From contig DEAD01000014.1 of assembly GCA_002346645.1 (NCBI GenBank), forward strand, positions 1 through 6,212: DNA of 6,212 nucleotides, in the 5' to 3' direction. Below, one piece after another: positions 1-5,459 of this stretch; the first letter of the stretch is position 1; each line of letters begins with the position of its first letter. This stretch comes from Dehalococcoidia bacterium UBA2991 (lineage in GTDB: Bacteria > Chloroflexota > Dehalococcoidia > Tepidiformales > Tepidiformaceae). A model generated the notes under the pieces. That model was given only the letters and a program-made list of their open reading frames with translations. It did no database searches and was not told where the DNA came from. The translations under genes and the position numbers were made by a program.

Positions 1-1038
1 ACCTTCGGGCATGTCGCAGGCGAAGGTGGACAGATTGTTGTACAGCCCAACCTCGCCCAAACATTGGAGATGTTGGCAAACGAAGGCCCTGCAAGCTTCT
101 ACGAAGGCGAAATCGCAAAGGATTGCCTAACTACGTTAAATAAACTCGGCGCAGCGTTCACACCAGAGGATTGGATTGCACCTTCTGAATGGGTGCCGCC
201 CCTGAAAGTCGGATTCGAAAACCATCTCATTCACACCCAGCCACCACCCTCACGCGGACTGGTCACACTGCTGGCCTTAAAGCGGCTAGCACGAACGGAG
301 GGAGATATCTGCTCACAAATCGAGTCACTAAGGGAAGCCTTCGCTGCAGTGGACCAGGAGGCAGGCGATCCGCGAATAACTGGTTTCAATGCCGAAGCAT
401 TTCTTACTTCGGGAAGGACGACAGATCGGATTCACCCAGGAAGCAGCACCGATGGAGATACCACAGCGCTCGTTGCCATCGACAGTAAAGGGAATGCAGT
501 TTCTCTAATCCAATCGGTGTTCTCGGCCTGGGGAAGCGGCGTGTTTTCAGGCAACACTGGGATCTTGTTCAACAACCGGATGCGAGGCTTCAGCTTAGAG
601 GAAGGCCACCCAAACGAGCTCCTGGGAGGGAAGCGGCCGATGCATACCCTCCACAACTACCTCATCACCTCTCAGCCAGAGATACCAATGGCAGGAGAGT
701 TTTCAGACCATAGACTGGTTGCCGTAGGTGGAACGCCGGGGGCACATCGTCAGCCACAGACCAATGTGCAGGTGCTCAATGCTGTATTGCGCGAGGGAAC
801 GGACCCACAAGACGCACTCGACGCTGCACGCTGGGCACTCGGTGGGGACGATATGCTTTATGCAGAGACTCGTAACCCTGACGTACTAGGAGAAGCATTA
901 CGTTCAGGCGGACTAGAGTTCGAGCCCCTTGCCCCCTGGGACGGCTGGACGGGACGAGCTTGCCTAGCCCTTGTAACGGGACAGGGAATCTCCGCTGCCC
1001 ATGATCTGCGCGGAGAAGGACTTGCAATCGTTACCTGA
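1..1038 (+). CDS. Gamma-glutamyltransferase family protein, C-terminal part (5' end outside window)
   Basis: The reading frame is open from base 1 and ends at TGA 1036-1038, giving 345 visible residues. It is an N-terminal nucleophile hydrolase of the gamma-glutamyltransferase family (EC 2.3.2.2 / 3.4.19.13), which cleaves the gamma-glutamyl bond of glutathione or similar compounds and matures by self-cleavage into two subunits. Visible landmarks are VVQPNLAQTLE near the start, QPPPSRG, the cleavage site GD|TTALVAID with the predicted nucleophile Thr at codon 460-462, GNAVSLIQS, ILFNNRMRGFSL, GKRPMHTL and GGTPGAHRQPQTNVQVL. These match the YwrD-like branch better than the E. coli Ggt branch: RPMHTL stands where E. 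coli has SSMSPT, and PGA replaces the PGG of the oxyanion-hole region. The N-terminal half, with any signal peptide and the substrate-binding Arg, lies outside the window, so location in the cell cannot be judged. The family call is firm; the substrate is unknown. Confidence 0.93.
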   Translation, partial: TFGHVAGEGGQIVVQPNLAQTLEMLANEGPASFYEGEIAKDCLTTLNKLGAAFTPEDWIAPSEWVPPLKVGFENHLIHTQPPPSRGLVTLLALKRLARTEGDICSQIESLREAFAAVDQEAGDPRITGFNAEAFLTSGRTTDRIHPGSSTDGDTTALVAIDSKGNAVSLIQSVFSAWGSGVFSGNTGILFNNRMRGFSLEEGHPNELLGGKRPMHTLHNYLITSQPEIPMAGEFSDHRLVAVGGTPGAHRQPQTNVQVLNAVLREGTDPQDALDAARWALGGDDMLYAETRNPDVLGEALRSGGLEFEPLAPWDGWTGRACLALVTGQGISAAHDLRGEGLAIVT

Positions 1039-1072
1039 ACACAAGGGGAAGTGGCCCCGTAAACTTCACGCC

Positions 1073-1077
1073 GGAGG
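1073..1077 (+). promoter_or_regulatory. Shine-Dalgarno GGAGG of the kinase gene
   Basis: GGAGG lies 8 bases before the ATG at 1086. It settles that start over the ATG at 1078, which runs into a stop after two codons (ATG TCC TAA). Confidence 0.75.
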
Positions 1078-1085
1078 ATGTCCTA

Positions 1086-2132
1086 ATGGAAGCTCAGCTC
1101 GAGCAATTTATTCAGCAAGAAAGGCCCAATACCAAGTCGGTACGGATAGAAAACTTCCAGATGTTAGCTGGGGGGTACTCGCAGGAGACCTATAGTGCGG
1201 ACGCCATTATCGAAAATGCCAACGGTAGAGAAACACTGCCGCTGATTATTCGCCGCGACCCGCCACCCGAGATCGACATTCTCCCGACTAACCGGCGCCT
1301 GGAGTACCTGATAACCCAACGAGTCGGAGAGCAAACAACCATTCCTGTCCCTACAGCACACTTTCTCGATGAGAAGGGAGCAACCCTCGAACGGCCTTCG
1401 ATGGTGATCCAGCGACTTAGCGGGAGTGCCGATCTCACTCCACTATTCCAACCAGGAAACGAGGACGAGGCGGAAGCTGTCGCCACAGAGTTCTGCGAAC
1501 GCTTAGCGGAACTACACGCAACCTCGCTAGACACACTGGATCCAGAAGGTGAGTTCAGAGACGCACGAGGAGTCGGAATTGATTCGTCGAGTTGGGAGTC
1601 TTACATGACGAGCTCGATTGAGTTCTTTATGCAGAGCTACCAGCAGATTGCCTTCGACCCCCTTCCTGTGTTCTACGACATGTATGCGAGCTTGCCGAAC
1701 CGACTGCCGCAGCCGGTACCCCTAGCCATGTGCCACGGGGACTATCAGCCTTCGAACTTTCTATACGAAGATGGGCACATCACAGGAGTAATCGATTGGG
1801 AAGCGGCCCACGTGGGTGACCCTCGAGAGGACATCGGATGGCTCTACCAGCTTTCGGGAATCACTGGTTTTGACTTGGCCGGCAGCGTAAAGGCAGACGG
1901 TGGCTTTCTTCAGCACTACTCGAAACTCAGCGGCATTCCCGTCACGTTGGAGGACGTCGGCTTTTTTATGGTGTTCTCATCCGCGGCTCTGGCGGCACCC
2001 ATCCTAGATGCAGTGCGGCGAGGCCTGGATGGGGAGAGCCAGAACTTTTTAAGCACGTATATGCTGCAGCCACTAGTGGCTGCCCAGCCTGGCTATTGCG
2101 GGATCCTCGGATACCCCGAGGCAGAGGAGTAG
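1086..2132 (+). CDS. Phosphotransferase of the APH fold (ACAD10/11 N-terminal-like kinase)
   Basis: This complete 348-residue protein has the aminoglycoside-phosphotransferase/choline-kinase fold (PF01636, COG3173 type). In order: a nucleotide-binding loop GGYSQETY (29-36), the beta strand LIIRR (53-57) where ATP-anchoring residues sit, PVPTAHFLDE (88-96), the catalytic loop HGDYQPSN (217-224; Asp219 the predicted base, Asn224 a metal ligand) and the metal-binding VIDWE (235-239; Asp237), followed by GDPREDIGWL. This motif set is that of the family near the kinase domain of ACAD10/ACAD11, some members of which phosphorylate hydroxyacyl-CoAs. Homologues are often mislabelled as antibiotic resistance genes, and nothing here suggests resistance. 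No signal peptide or membrane segment is seen, so it is probably cytosolic. It starts 47 bases after the gamma-glutamyltransferase and ends 5 bases before the next gene, whose Shine-Dalgarno sequence lies inside its last codons. The fold is sure; the substrate is not known. Confidence 0.92.
   Translation: MEAQLEQFIQQERPNTKSVRIENFQMLAGGYSQETYSADAIIENANGRETLPLIIRRDPPPEIDILPTNRRLEYLITQRVGEQTTIPVPTAHFLDEKGATLERPSMVIQRLSGSADLTPLFQPGNEDEAEAVATEFCERLAELHATSLDTLDPEGEFRDARGVGIDSSSWESYMTSSIEFFMQSYQQIAFDPLPVFYDMYASLPNRLPQPVPLAMCHGDYQPSNFLYEDGHITGVIDWEAAHVGDPREDIGWLYQLSGITGFDLAGSVKADGGFLQHYSKLSGIPVTLEDVGFFMVFSSAALAAPILDAVRRGLDGESQNFLSTYMLQPLVAAQPGYCGILGYPEAEE
2124..2129 (+). promoter_or_regulatory. Shine-Dalgarno GAGGAG inside the end of the kinase gene
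   Basis: GAGGAG lies 8 bases before ATG 2138 and overlaps the last sense codons of the kinase gene, just before its TAG at 2130-2132. It supports the start at 2138 over an in-frame upstream ATG at 2096, and suggests translational coupling of the two genes. Confidence 0.7.
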
Positions 2133-2137
2133 GTTTC

Positions 2138-2650
2138 ATGTTTACGAATCCAAGCTCAGCACGAGTCTTAGAGCTGATCCGAGAGAGCCTTGACCGTGAT
2201 GTGATTCCAGATCTTCAAACGAACGCGGCCCGGGTAACAGTACAAATGATCCAGCAAATGTTGCTGTCAGTTGAGCGACGCCTGCCCGTGGAGCAGCAAT
2301 GGATGGCCGACGAGTGCAACCGGATGGCCCGAGTTTTACAAGAGACAGCTTCCGCAGCTAAAGCATACGAAGGGGAAGCAGCCACAAGCCTGCAGACTAT
2401 CGGATCGCGTGCTTCAGCTACCGGACAGTTCCCTGAAGTGCCTACTTACTCCTCGATCAACGAGAGATACGGAGAACTCAGCAACCTCTTAACGGATGCA
2501 TTAGGACACCTACATCGACTCGACGGAGAAGGATGGTCGGAAGCACCTAATCTCATCAAAAACTTGCGCGCCTACCTGCAGCTACGAATAAACCGAGACA
2601 TGCAGGGCATCTTTGCTATGGACGCAGGGGGGCTTCTGGGTCGTGGCTAG
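2138..2650 (+). CDS. Small helical protein resembling the DUF6285 family, partner of the kinase
   Basis: This 170-residue protein has no catalytic motif that I recognise. The start at 2138 is chosen for its Shine-Dalgarno sequence; a start at 2096 would add 14 residues (MRDPRIPRGRGVGF) overlapping the kinase gene and lacks one. The N-terminal pattern PSSARVLELIRESLDRDVIP, then AARVTVQMIQQMLLSVERRL, resembles DUF6285 proteins, which commonly lie next to APH-type kinases of the ACAD10/11 class. Residues 1-75 and roughly 105-160 read as amphipathic helices. A Ser/Ala/Pro-rich middle (about 75-95) is probably a loop. It has one cysteine, no signal peptide and no membrane segment. The 5-base gap and the embedded Shine-Dalgarno sequence argue that it is made with the kinase and may bind it. 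Gene reality is near certain, the family match moderate and from memory of the pattern, and the function unknown. Confidence 0.8.
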   Translation: MFTNPSSARVLELIRESLDRDVIPDLQTNAARVTVQMIQQMLLSVERRLPVEQQWMADECNRMARVLQETASAAKAYEGEAATSLQTIGSRASATGQFPEVPTYSSINERYGELSNLLTDALGHLHRLDGEGWSEAPNLIKNLRAYLQLRINRDMQGIFAMDAGGLLGRG

Positions 2651-2707
2651 ACACTCAAGCGAGCGTGTGTGCGCTAAGGCTGCGACTATCATCGAGAATT
2701 GCCATCT

Positions 2708-2712
2708 GGAGG
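2708..2712 (+). promoter_or_regulatory. Shine-Dalgarno GGAGG of the pterin synthase gene
   Basis: GGAGG lies 7 bases before ATG 2720. It supports that start over the in-frame TTG at 2699, which would add seven residues (MPSGGCF) and lacks a comparable site. Confidence 0.7.
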
Positions 2713-2719
2713 CTGCTTT

Positions 2720-3202
2720 ATGACTATCACCCGCCGTGTTTCCGTCGAGCGCAACCGGCTTCGTTTTGCCGCGGCCCATTTCGCCACATTCTTAGGTGAT
2801 TGCGAACCCCTTCACGGCCATAACTACGACGTGATAGTCGAACTGGAGGGCAATCTCACCCAGGATTCATGGGTTTGGGATTTTGGGGAGCTAAAAAAGC
2901 TGACAAAAGGAATCGCGGACGAGTTGGACCACAAATTTATCCTGCAGCGGGAAAGCCAGGTTTTGACCATTATCGAAGGCGAGAACCAGTGGGAAATTTC
3001 TTACAAGGAACGCCAATACATTTTCCCAAAATCAGACGTAGCAGCTCTTCCCATCGACAACTCCACGGCAGAGCGGATAGCAGAGTGGTTTGCAGTTCGC
3101 CTACAGGAAGCCCTGGCGAGACAAGAAGCTCACAACATCAAACGGTTAACGGTGGGAATCGAGGAAATGCCCGGACAGACTGGTTGGTATACTGCCGAAT
3201 AG
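2720..3202 (+). CDS. 6-pyruvoyl-tetrahydropterin synthase / 6-carboxy-tetrahydropterin synthase homologue (COG0720)
   Basis: This 160-residue tunnelling-fold enzyme acts on 7,8-dihydroneopterin triphosphate. Zinc ligands are His20 (RFAAAHFA), His32 and His34 (LHGHNY). The catalytic Cys28 is present in CEPLHGH. DFGELKK (54-60) and the LDH pair (Asp70, His71) are typical, and IEEMPGQTGWY (147-157) carries the pterin-binding Glu. Cys28 is followed directly by Glu29, so the motif reads CE-x2-HGH, the form reported for dual PTPS-I/III enzymes that serve both queuosine and folate synthesis; plain QueD (E. coli CGRLHGH) lacks this Glu. Between LDH and PIDNSTAERIAEW there is a longer, polar stretch (about 76-110) than in short QueD proteins. 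It follows the helical protein by 69 bases and precedes the cysteine-rich gene by 22. No queC, queE, folE or folK is in view, so the pathway cannot be fixed and no symbol is given. Confidence 0.92.
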   Translation: MTITRRVSVERNRLRFAAAHFATFLGDCEPLHGHNYDVIVELEGNLTQDSWVWDFGELKKLTKGIADELDHKFILQRESQVLTIIEGENQWEISYKERQYIFPKSDVAALPIDNSTAERIAEWFAVRLQEALARQEAHNIKRLTVGIEEMPGQTGWYTAE

Positions 3203-3224
3203 GCTCCCCAAGGAATAAAGAAAA

Positions 3225-3770
3225 ATGTCAGTTGATTGGGATAAGACCATCAACGAAATTTTGGCTGGCACTCTAGCGTGCCAGGCCTGCGAAGCCCTAG
3301 GCGACGAGATGGTCGTCGGTTACACCCGAAACCCTGAAGCAGCAGAATTCGCAACCCGCTGTCAGGAATGCACGGACAAAACTGACTGCGATGCCCGAAA
3401 GCTAGTGGTGGTGTGCGAACCTTGCGCAAACCAGTACCGAGTAAACGGCGAACTAATGACAGAAGCAGGGTGGATGGGCATCCAATTAGACGAATGCCGC
3501 CGCAACCTTGAAGAATCCCTCGATTACCTTTCGACATACTGGAAAGAAGAGGCTGTAATCGAGTTCGCAGACATGTCGCGAAAACTCGAGGAAATAGATC
3601 CCGACACATTCCGCGAGGAGAATGGATGGCGATCACGAATGGAGGAGGAATATCTACGAATCCACCGCTGGTTCCGAGACCGCCGTTTGCGCGTACCCGA
3701 TGCCGCCTGGCGCAGCCAATACGTCGAGGACGTCATTGCGCAGGGATACACCTCGCGCCTAGGCGATTAA
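3225..3770 (+). CDS. Unknown cysteine-rich protein with three CxxC pairs (possible zinc-binding protein)
   Basis: I do not recognise this 181-residue protein. Its start has AGGA at 3211-3214, ten bases upstream, and it follows the pterin synthase by 22 bases. The N-terminal 70 residues hold three CxxC pairs: CQAC (19-22), CQEC (46-49) and CEPC (64-67), plus Cys55; a further Cys91 lies outside. Two pairs could form a treble-clef or zinc-ribbon site; a small iron-sulfur site is less likely but possible. The rest (about 85-181) is rich in Glu, Arg, Trp and Tyr and reads as helical, with ECRRNLEESLDYLSTYWKEE and a basic segment IHRWFRDRRLRVP. There is no signal peptide or membrane segment. It is the last gene of the plus-strand run. 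Codon use looks like that of its neighbours, so it is a real gene, but the function is open. Confidence 0.8.
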   Translation: MSVDWDKTINEILAGTLACQACEALGDEMVVGYTRNPEAAEFATRCQECTDKTDCDARKLVVVCEPCANQYRVNGELMTEAGWMGIQLDECRRNLEESLDYLSTYWKEEAVIEFADMSRKLEEIDPDTFREENGWRSRMEEEYLRIHRWFRDRRLRVPDAAWRSQYVEDVIAQGYTSRLGD

Positions 3771-3835
3771 GTTTTCGAATTTACCCCAATTTTTGCGACC
3801 TTCCCTAGAGGTACGCCTGCGAAAAACAAGCGCTT

Positions 3836-3844
3836 TGCTATACT
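3836..3844 (+). promoter_or_regulatory. Extended -10 promoter of the tRNA cluster
   Basis: TGCTATACT is an extended -10 element (TGn followed by TATACT, five of six matching TATAAT). Transcription would start near 3851, three to four bases before tRNA-Gly. No good -35 box sits 16-18 bases upstream (the region reads CCTGCG), which is usual for extended -10 promoters. The stretch between -10 and start (CGGCAAG) is fairly GC-rich, as in growth-rate-controlled stable RNA promoters; that part is inference. Confidence 0.6.
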
Positions 3845-3854
3845 CGGCAAGCGT

Positions 3855-3929
3855 GCGGAAGTAGCTCAGTGGTAGAGCGCCTCCTTGCCAAGGAGGAGGT
3901 CGCGAGTTCGACCCTCGTCTTCCGCTCCA
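3855..3929 (+). tRNA. tRNA-Gly (anticodon GCC)
   Basis: It folds as a standard class I tRNA: acceptor GCGGAAG (3855-3861) with CTTCCGC (3919-3925), D arm GCTC-AGTGGTA-GAGC, anticodon stem CCTCC/GGAGG around loop TTGCCAA with anticodon GCC at 3887-3889, and T arm GCGAG-TTCGACC-CTCGT. The discriminator is T3926 and CCA is encoded at 3927-3929. It reads GGC and GGT glycine codons and is first in a cluster of three. Confidence 0.97.
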
Positions 3930-3951
3930 CGTACGCCCCTACCAACAAACC

Positions 3952-3981
3952 TTGACCGAGCGCGCAGGACAGGGCTAACGT
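3952..3981 (+). promoter_or_regulatory. Possible promoter of tRNA-Leu
   Basis: TTGACC (3952-3957, five of six matching the -35 consensus) is followed after 18 bases by TAACGT (3976-3981), a weak -10 with three matches. The predicted start near 3988 falls just before tRNA-Leu at 3990. The strong -35 and good placement support it and the poor -10 does not. The tRNA genes may simply be read from the upstream promoter. Confidence 0.35.
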
Positions 3982-3989
3982 CAACAGCA

Positions 3990-4077
3990 GCCGAAGTGGC
4001 GGAATTGGCAGACGCGACGGTCTCAAACACCGTTGGGCGCTTAGCCCGTGCCGGTTCGAGTCCGGCCTTCGGCACCA
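3990..4077 (+). tRNA. tRNA-Leu (anticodon CAA)
   Basis: This is a class II tRNA of 88 bases. Acceptor GCCGAAG (3990-3996) pairs with CTTCGGC (4067-4073). The anticodon stem ACGGT/ACCGT encloses loop CTCAAAC with anticodon CAA at 4024-4026. A long variable arm TGGGCGCTTAGCCCGT (4034-4049) forms its own GGGC/GCCC stem, and the T arm is GCCGG-TTCGAGT-CCGGC. The discriminator is A4074, as leucine tRNAs need, and CCA is encoded at 4075-4077. It reads TTG leucine codons. Confidence 0.97.
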
Positions 4078-4094
4078 GTTTCACACCCACGCTA

Positions 4095-4168
4095 TGCCGA
4101 GTGGTGTAACGGTAGCACACGGGCCTTTGGAGCCTTTGGTCGGGGTTCGAATCCCTGCTCGGCAGCCA
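4095..4168 (+). tRNA. tRNA-Gln (anticodon TTG)
   Basis: Acceptor TGCCGAG (4095-4101) pairs with CTCGGCA (4158-4164); the weak first pair U1-A72 is typical of glutamine tRNAs. The D arm is GTGT-AACGGTA-GCAC. Anticodon loop CTTTGGA carries TTG at 4127-4129, with G following as position 37. The T arm CGGGG-TTCGAAT-CCCTG is intact, the discriminator is G4165 and CCA is encoded at 4166-4168. The anticodon stem CGGGC/GCCTT has a C-T mismatch at its outer pair (27-43) and a G-T pair next to it. It reads CAA and probably CAG codons, and lies 17 bases after tRNA-Leu, so the two are probably cotranscribed. Confidence 0.95.
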
Positions 4169-4282
4169 ATTTTCAAGGCGACAGGTTAATCAACCACGAC
4201 TATTTCTCTTCCACTAAAGTCATGGTCGGAATTCAGATCGAAGCCTGGCCAGAGCCAAGTACTCATTAAGACCAGTTTCCTC

Positions 4283-4312
4283 GGGCTGCCCCACTTCGCT
4301 GGGGGTAAGCCC
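4283..4312. other. Hairpin between the converging tRNA and rodA transcription units
   Basis: GGGCT (4283-4287) pairs with AGCCC (4308-4312), and inside it CCCCA (4289-4293) pairs with TGGGG (4300-4304) around a six-base loop, with a small asymmetric internal loop between the stems. It lies 11 bases beyond the rodA stop on the minus strand. A T run is missing on the 3' side on both strands, so it is not a standard intrinsic terminator. It may help end or protect either transcript. The rest of 4169-4322 shows no gene, only weak short inverted repeats. Confidence 0.4.
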
Positions 4313-4322
4313 AAAACCGTCC

Positions 4323-5459
4323 TCAGAACTGACGATACGCACGATGACGCATGACGATGCTTTGGATGATGCCAAGACCAATGAAGAGCGTCACAAGGGA
4401 GCTTCCTCCTTGGCTCACAAAGGGGAGCGGAAGACCTGTAACAGGAAAAATGCTGAGGTTTACGGCAATGTTTATGAAAGCTTGCATCAGAATGGTAATG
4501 ACGACTCCCGCAGCTACAAGCTGACCTGGTACATCACCTGCAATTTGCGCGGCTCGAACCCCTCGCATTAATAACAAGATAAAGAGGGCAAAGAGGGCAA
4601 TCGCGCCAGCAAATCCAAGCTCCTCACCAAGGACACTGAAGATATAGTCTTTAGTCTTCACCTTGAGAAAGTCCAGTTGGGTCTGTTCTCCATTCGTGAG
4701 GCCCTTGCCGAAGAGCTGCCCTGAGCCGACTGCGATCTGCGATTGGATGGGATTGTATCCAGCGTCTAGAGGATCCTCTTCGGCATCAAGGAGAACTGAA
4801 ATGCGTTCGATCTGATAGTCGGCCACTGTAAAAGTCCAGATAAAGGGAAGGAGAGCAACAAAGACAGCACCGAAGAAAAGAACATGACGGCGTTGGATAC
4901 CTGCCACAACGACCATACCGAGCCAAATGGTGGCGAAAATTATGCTAGTACCCAGGTCGGGCTGGACGAAGACCAACAGAAGTACTGGCGCAGTAATGGC
5001 CAAGGACCCGGCTAGCACGCGGAGATCACGAGCATCCCCCCCCTGCTCCCCAAGGAAACGTGCGAGTAGCAGCACTGTAGTGATCTTGGCAAACTCTGAG
5101 GGCTGAAACTGGATCGGGCCGAGGTCAAACCACCGCGTTGAACCAAACTCAGTCTGGCCGATAGGAATGAGCGCTACCATCAATAGGATCGAAGCACCGT
5201 AAAGCCACCAGGCATAGTGGAGCAGGACATGGTAATCGAAGCGGGAAATGGTAAACATCGCAATGATTGCGATGAAAGCGAACAGCCCCTGCCTAACAAC
5301 AGGGTTCTCAATGCTGGTAGTAGCACCATCATAGGAGCCAAGACTGCCACTGTAGATTAGGACAAGCCCGTACCCAACTAACGCAAACGCGGCCAGGGCA
5401 AGAATCCCATCAAATCGATCCCAGGCACGAAGCGAACCCTGTACTCCGAAGCGGCTCAT
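4323..5459 (-). CDS. rodA: Rod shape-determining protein RodA, SEDS peptidoglycan glycosyltransferase
   Basis: This is a complete 378-residue integral membrane protein with about ten membrane segments, the usual RodA length. It polymerises lipid II into glycan strands of the lateral cell wall, with PBP2 supplying the transpeptidase. Family motifs are GSTRWFDLGPIQFQPSEFAK (106-125), VFVQPDLGTS (163-172), SQIAVGSGQLFGKGL (240-254) and PVTGLPLPFVSQGGSS (339-354). Asp271 in KTKDYIFSVLGEELGF matches the catalytic Asp of the usual HTDFIF motif, though the residues before it differ (KTK for RHT). It is called RodA and not FtsW because mrdA lies directly upstream, the genes overlapping by ATGA (5456-5459), so translation is coupled. 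It is the last minus-strand gene before the converging tRNA cluster. Confidence 0.95.
   Translation of the reverse strand: MSRFGVQGSLRAWDRFDGILALAAFALVGYGLVLIYSGSLGSYDGATTSIENPVVRQGLFAFIAIIAMFTISRFDYHVLLHYAWWLYGASILLMVALIPIGQTEFGSTRWFDLGPIQFQPSEFAKITTVLLLARFLGEQGGDARDLRVLAGSLAITAPVLLLVFVQPDLGTSIIFATIWLGMVVVAGIQRRHVLFFGAVFVALLPFIWTFTVADYQIERISVLLDAEEDPLDAGYNPIQSQIAVGSGQLFGKGLTNGEQTQLDFLKVKTKDYIFSVLGEELGFAGAIALFALFILLLMRGVRAAQIAGDVPGQLVAAGVVITILMQAFINIAVNLSIFPVTGLPLPFVSQGGSSLVTLFIGLGIIQSIVMRHRAYRQF

Noticed and set aside
1086..2132. Aminoglycoside resistance gene
   Set aside because: The APH fold is shared, but the motifs and the coupled helical partner point to the ACAD10/11-type metabolic kinase group.
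2687..2692. TATCAT as a -10 box for a promoter of the pterin synthase gene in the 69-base gap
   Set aside because: Nothing like a -35 box lies 16-18 bases upstream (it reads CGTGTG) and there is no TG extension. The gap holds only weak short hairpins.
3866..4120. Protein-like reading frames on both strands across 3838-4269, with phrases such as GLEPARAKRPTVFETVASANSAT
   Set aside because: These are translations of the tRNA genes and are a well-known source of false protein calls.
4184..4195. GGTT-AATC-AACC hairpin after tRNA-Gln as a terminator
   Set aside because: The stem is four pairs and no T run follows directly, so it is too weak to call.
4581..4598. Two tandem copies of AAAGAGGGC
   Set aside because: They encode ALF-ALF in a membrane segment of RodA; low-complexity hydrophobic coding explains them.
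4766..4777. TCTAGAGGATCC, identical to part of a common cloning-vector polylinker
   Set aside because: It lies inside rodA and codes in frame for part of EEDPLDAGYNP, a normal stretch of the protein, so it is natural sequence and not vector.
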